Shown piece after piece: positions 32,897-35,445 of a DNA stretch of 35,445 nt; the stretch's first letter is position 1, and each line of letters starts with the position of its first letter. Below the pieces are notes generated by a model. It saw only the letters and a program-made list of their open reading frames with translations, ran no database searches and was not told where the DNA came from. The stretch is from Gemmatimonadota bacterium (lineage in GTDB: Bacteria; Latescibacterota; UBA2968; UBA8231), in contig VXOR01000051.1 in the NCBI GenBank assembly GCA_009840005.1, positions 28,013 through 63,457 on the forward strand, in the 5' to 3' direction. The translations under genes and the position numbers were made by a program.

Positions 32897-35125
32897 TCAG
32901 CTAAAGCGCCGCAACCGGAGCGCGTTCATCACCACCGACACCGACGAAAAGGCCATCGCTAAGCTCGCCAGCATTGGATTGAGCAACGGGCCACCGAACA
33001 AGTACAGTGCGCCCGCAGCCACTGGAATGCCCGCAGCGTTGTAAAAAAACGCCCAAAACAAATTCTGTTTTATGGTCCGCACAACCGCTCGGCTCAGTTC
33101 AATGGCCCGCGCCACATCTGCCAATCGGCTGTGCATGAGCACTACGGGCGCAGACGCGGCCGCCACATCCGTCCCGGTGGCAAAGGCCATGCCCACATCG
33201 GCGGCGGCCAGCGCTGGCGCGTCGTTGATCCCGTCGCCGACCATGGCCACGCAGCGGCCCTCGGCCTGCAACGCCTGCACGGTCGCGGCCTTATCTGCGG
33301 GCAAGACCTCGGCATGCACGGTCTCAATCCCCACTTGACGTGCCACCGCTTCCGCGGCCGACCGGCTGTCGCCGGTGAGCATCACCACCTCCAAGCCGCC
33401 TTGGCGCAGCCGAGCCACGTCGTCCCTGCTCTGCGGACGGGGGCGGTCGGCCAAAGACACGCGGCCGACTAGTACGCCTGCCGCCGCGACCCACGCGACG
33501 GTGGCACCGTCCGCCGAGTCGCTGTCCTCATCTACGCGAACTCCCGCCGCCGCCATCATGGCGCGATTGCCCACCACCACGTCCTCGCCTTCTACCGTGG
33601 CCTGCGCGCCTTTGCCCGGACTCGCCACAACTTCGGTAGCCTCCGGCACGGCAAGGTCCCGCTCTGTTGCGGCGGCCACAATCGCCGCGGCCAGCGGATG
33701 CTCTGAGCCGCGCTCCACGGCCGCGGCCAAGCTCAGCACTTCGCCGGCGCGGCGTCCATTTAACGGCTCTACTCCCACAACCTGCGGCCGCCCCTCGGTA
33801 ATCGTGCCGGTTTTGTCCAGCACCACGGCATCTACTTTGTGCGCCGTTTCCAGCACTTCTGGACCTTTGAACAGAATGCCTAAATGTGCGCCGCGTCCCG
33901 TGCCGACCATGATGGCGGCTGGCGTGGCCAAGCCCAAGCTACACGGGCAGGCGATGATCAACACGGCTACAAAAACCTGCAACGCAAAACTCAAACCCTC
34001 TCCAGCCCACAGCCAACCCACCGCGGCCACCGCGCCGACGACCAATACGGCCGGCACGAAATACCCAGCCACGACATCGGCTAGGCGGGCAATCGGCGCT
34101 TTGCCCGCCTGCGCGACCTCGACTAAGCGCACCATCTGCATCAGCAGCGCGTCCTCAGCCACGCGCGTTGCTCGCACCATGAGCGCTCCCGCGCCATTGA
34201 GGCTACCGCCGGTCACGGCATCGCCCACAGCCTTGACCACGGGCAGCGACTCGCCGGTCAGCAGCGACTCATCCACCGTAGAATTTCCTTCGATAATTTC
34301 GCCGTCGGCAGGAATGCGCTCCCCCGGACGCACGCGCAAACAGTCGCCCACCTCAATGGCGTCGGCCGCAATTTCCCGCTCCCCATCGTCAGTCACCAGC
34401 GCGGCCTTGTCGGGTTTGAGCTGCAGCAGGGCCCCTATGGCCTCCTCGGCCCGCAACCGCGAGCGCGCTTCGAGATAGCGACCCATCAGCATCAGGGTGA
34501 GGATTGTCGCAACCGTCGGGAAATAGGAGTCAAACGCCGCAACCGCGCCCACGGCGACGGACGCCAAGCCCCAAGCACTGTAGAGCCACGCCGCAGCCGT
34601 ACCAATGGCGATGAGCGAAAACATATTGGGTCGGCCCCGCCACAGAGCCTGCCCACCCTCGGCGTAGATCTGGCGGCCAATCCACATCACCGGCAGCGCG
34701 AACAGCAGGTGCAAAACGCCCACTCGCAGCGGATACTGAGCCAATGACAGCGCCTGGACAACGGGTGCTGCCATCTGCTCGGCCATCTCCACCGCAAAAA
34801 GCGGCAGCCAAAATACAACAGCCCAACGAAACGCCCCCGCTTGCTCAGCTAGTTCGACCCGTTTGCGTTCTTGTCGCCTAGCCGCGCCTTCGGCTTCAGG
34901 CGCTTGCAGCCGCGCCCGGAACCCCGCCTTTGCCACGGCCGCTGCAATGCTTGCCTCATCTACAGCCGCCGGATCAAAGCGCACGGCCATCTGCTCGGTC
35001 GCCAAGTTCACGTCAGCCACTTCAACGCCAGCCAAGCCGGATACCTGCTGCTCGACCTGCCGCACGCAGCCAGCGCAGTGCATGCCCTCAATGGCGAAAT
35101 GTTGCTCTCTACTGTTTGCCGTCAT
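32897..35125 (-). CDS. copA: Copper-exporting P1B-type ATPase
   Basis: The 742-residue pump carries one N-terminal HMA domain (GMHCAGC, C17 and C20), the CPC metal site in the sixth helix (IIACPCSLG, 393-395), TGES (290-293), the phosphorylated aspartate D437 in DKTGT, SEHP (475-477 region) and GDGIND (630-635). The last helices have YNAAGIP and MAFSSVSVV, the Cu(I)-specific pattern. It removes Cu(I) from the cytoplasm with ATP. The ATG at 35125 puts the HMA domain at the right place, though no clear ribosome site precedes it. It lies 34 bp after nothing related: the AAA gene downstream begins at 32862. No CopZ or CueR-type regulator is visible. Confidence 0.96.
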   Translation of the reverse strand: MTANSREQHFAIEGMHCAGCVRQVEQQVSGLAGVEVADVNLATEQMAVRFDPAAVDEASIAAAVAKAGFRARLQAPEAEGAARRQERKRVELAEQAGAFRWAVVFWLPLFAVEMAEQMAAPVVQALSLAQYPLRVGVLHLLFALPVMWIGRQIYAEGGQALWRGRPNMFSLIAIGTAAAWLYSAWGLASVAVGAVAAFDSYFPTVATILTLMLMGRYLEARSRLRAEEAIGALLQLKPDKAALVTDDGEREIAADAIEVGDCLRVRPGERIPADGEIIEGNSTVDESLLTGESLPVVKAVGDAVTGGSLNGAGALMVRATRVAEDALLMQMVRLVEVAQAGKAPIARLADVVAGYFVPAVLVVGAVAAVGWLWAGEGLSFALQVFVAVLIIACPCSLGLATPAAIMVGTGRGAHLGILFKGPEVLETAHKVDAVVLDKTGTITEGRPQVVGVEPLNGRRAGEVLSLAAAVERGSEHPLAAAIVAAATERDLAVPEATEVVASPGKGAQATVEGEDVVVGNRAMMAAAGVRVDEDSDSADGATVAWVAAAGVLVGRVSLADRPRPQSRDDVARLRQGGLEVVMLTGDSRSAAEAVARQVGIETVHAEVLPADKAATVQALQAEGRCVAMVGDGINDAPALAAADVGMAFATGTDVAAASAPVVLMHSRLADVARAIELSRAVVRTIKQNLFWAFFYNAAGIPVAAGALYLFGGPLLNPMLASLAMAFSSVSVVMNALRLRRFS

Positions 35126-35160
35126 TGATCGGTTCGCGTCCGTTTGCCGTTATTGGTGCC

Positions 35161-35193
35161 GTAGGGGCGATTCGCGCTCCGCACCGCCCTTAC
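35161..35193. repeat. Dispersed intergenic repeat, copy D (hairpin only)
   Basis: GTAGGGGCG (35161-35169) pairs imperfectly with CGCCCTTAC (35185-35193), one mismatch, 15-nt loop. The same GTAGGGGC-type hairpin ends copies A and B. It lies in the copA leader, so it may affect copA expression, but this is not shown. Confidence 0.5.
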
Positions 35194-35325
35194 ACATTAT
35201 AATAGCCTTGTTCAACTGTAGCGACAATCAGGTGTTAGTGCGTGATGAGGGGACCTTTTTGTTGCGCCGCTTTTGGATAGATACCTATATTTGGCAATCA
35301 ATATTACGCAGTTTGGGAGAACGTC

Positions 35326-35445
<120 letters not shown>

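Noticed and set aside
33375..34478. 367-aa plus-strand ORF
   Set aside because: It lies wholly antisense to copA, is Ser/Thr/Ala/Pro-rich without motifs, and is explained by the codon bias of the copper pump gene.

Overview
The window is about 35.4 kb of moderately GC-rich bacterial DNA with long, densely packed ORFs on both strands and ordinary stop-codon use. No rRNA or tRNA is visible. The content is double-layered (diderm) in character: lipoproteins, a predicted outer-membrane beta-barrel, a parvulin chaperone, FlgD-Ig-tailed secreted proteins, an FG-GAP/ASPIC-UnbV protein and a Tm-1-like/PEP-hydrolase pair. This mix recalls uncultured marine or sponge-associated candidate phyla (Poribacteria- or Latescibacteria-like), but that placement is inference and cannot be settled from one window. 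The last 50 bases are pure G and look like a read or assembly artefact at a contig end.

Layout. 1-109: tail of a PD40/TolB-type beta-propeller gene, followed by a strong hairpin terminator. 191-2713 (minus): a glyA to SelA-like two-gene unit, divergent from a xylulokinase gene (2787-4355, plus). 4356-4691: a non-coding stretch with a dispersed repeat. 4692-21060 (plus): a 16-kb run of envelope genes. It holds a SurA/PpiC-like isomerase, a CBM9-like secreted protein, a lipoprotein, three tandem paralogues with discoidin-like N-terminal regions and FlgD-Ig/CHU_C-like tails, an 884-residue probable outer-membrane beta-barrel protein, a CRTAC1-type lipoprotein, a 13-repeat TPR protein and a small helix-hairpin-helix (probably membrane-anchored) protein. 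A 157-bp MITE with perfect 17-bp terminal inverted repeats and an 8-bp target duplication sits just before the last gene. 21126-25239 (plus): a DapA/NanA-family lyase and a sugar ABC importer (binding protein plus two permeases, no ATPase).

25316-31127 (minus) is a very tight eight-gene run: Tm-1-like protein, cupin, PEP-hydrolase-like TIM barrel, SpoU methyltransferase, GNAT acetyltransferase, class IV aminotransferase, an N-terminally shortened RecG-like ATP-binding protein and an orphan HicB-type protein. 31285-32862 (minus) is an AAA ATPase fused to a PD-(D/E)XK nuclease-like domain, and 32897-35125 (minus) a copper P1B-ATPase.

The best candidate for an undescribed system is the envelope run. 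I infer a surface assembly: the isomerase helps fold the barrel, the discoidin/CBM9 proteins bind glycans or matrix, the FlgD-like tails act as anchoring or sorting modules, and the TPR/FG-GAP lipoproteins act as scaffolds. The second theme is carbohydrate and sugar-acid catabolism (xylulokinase, ABC importer, DapA-like lyase, Tm-1-like operon).
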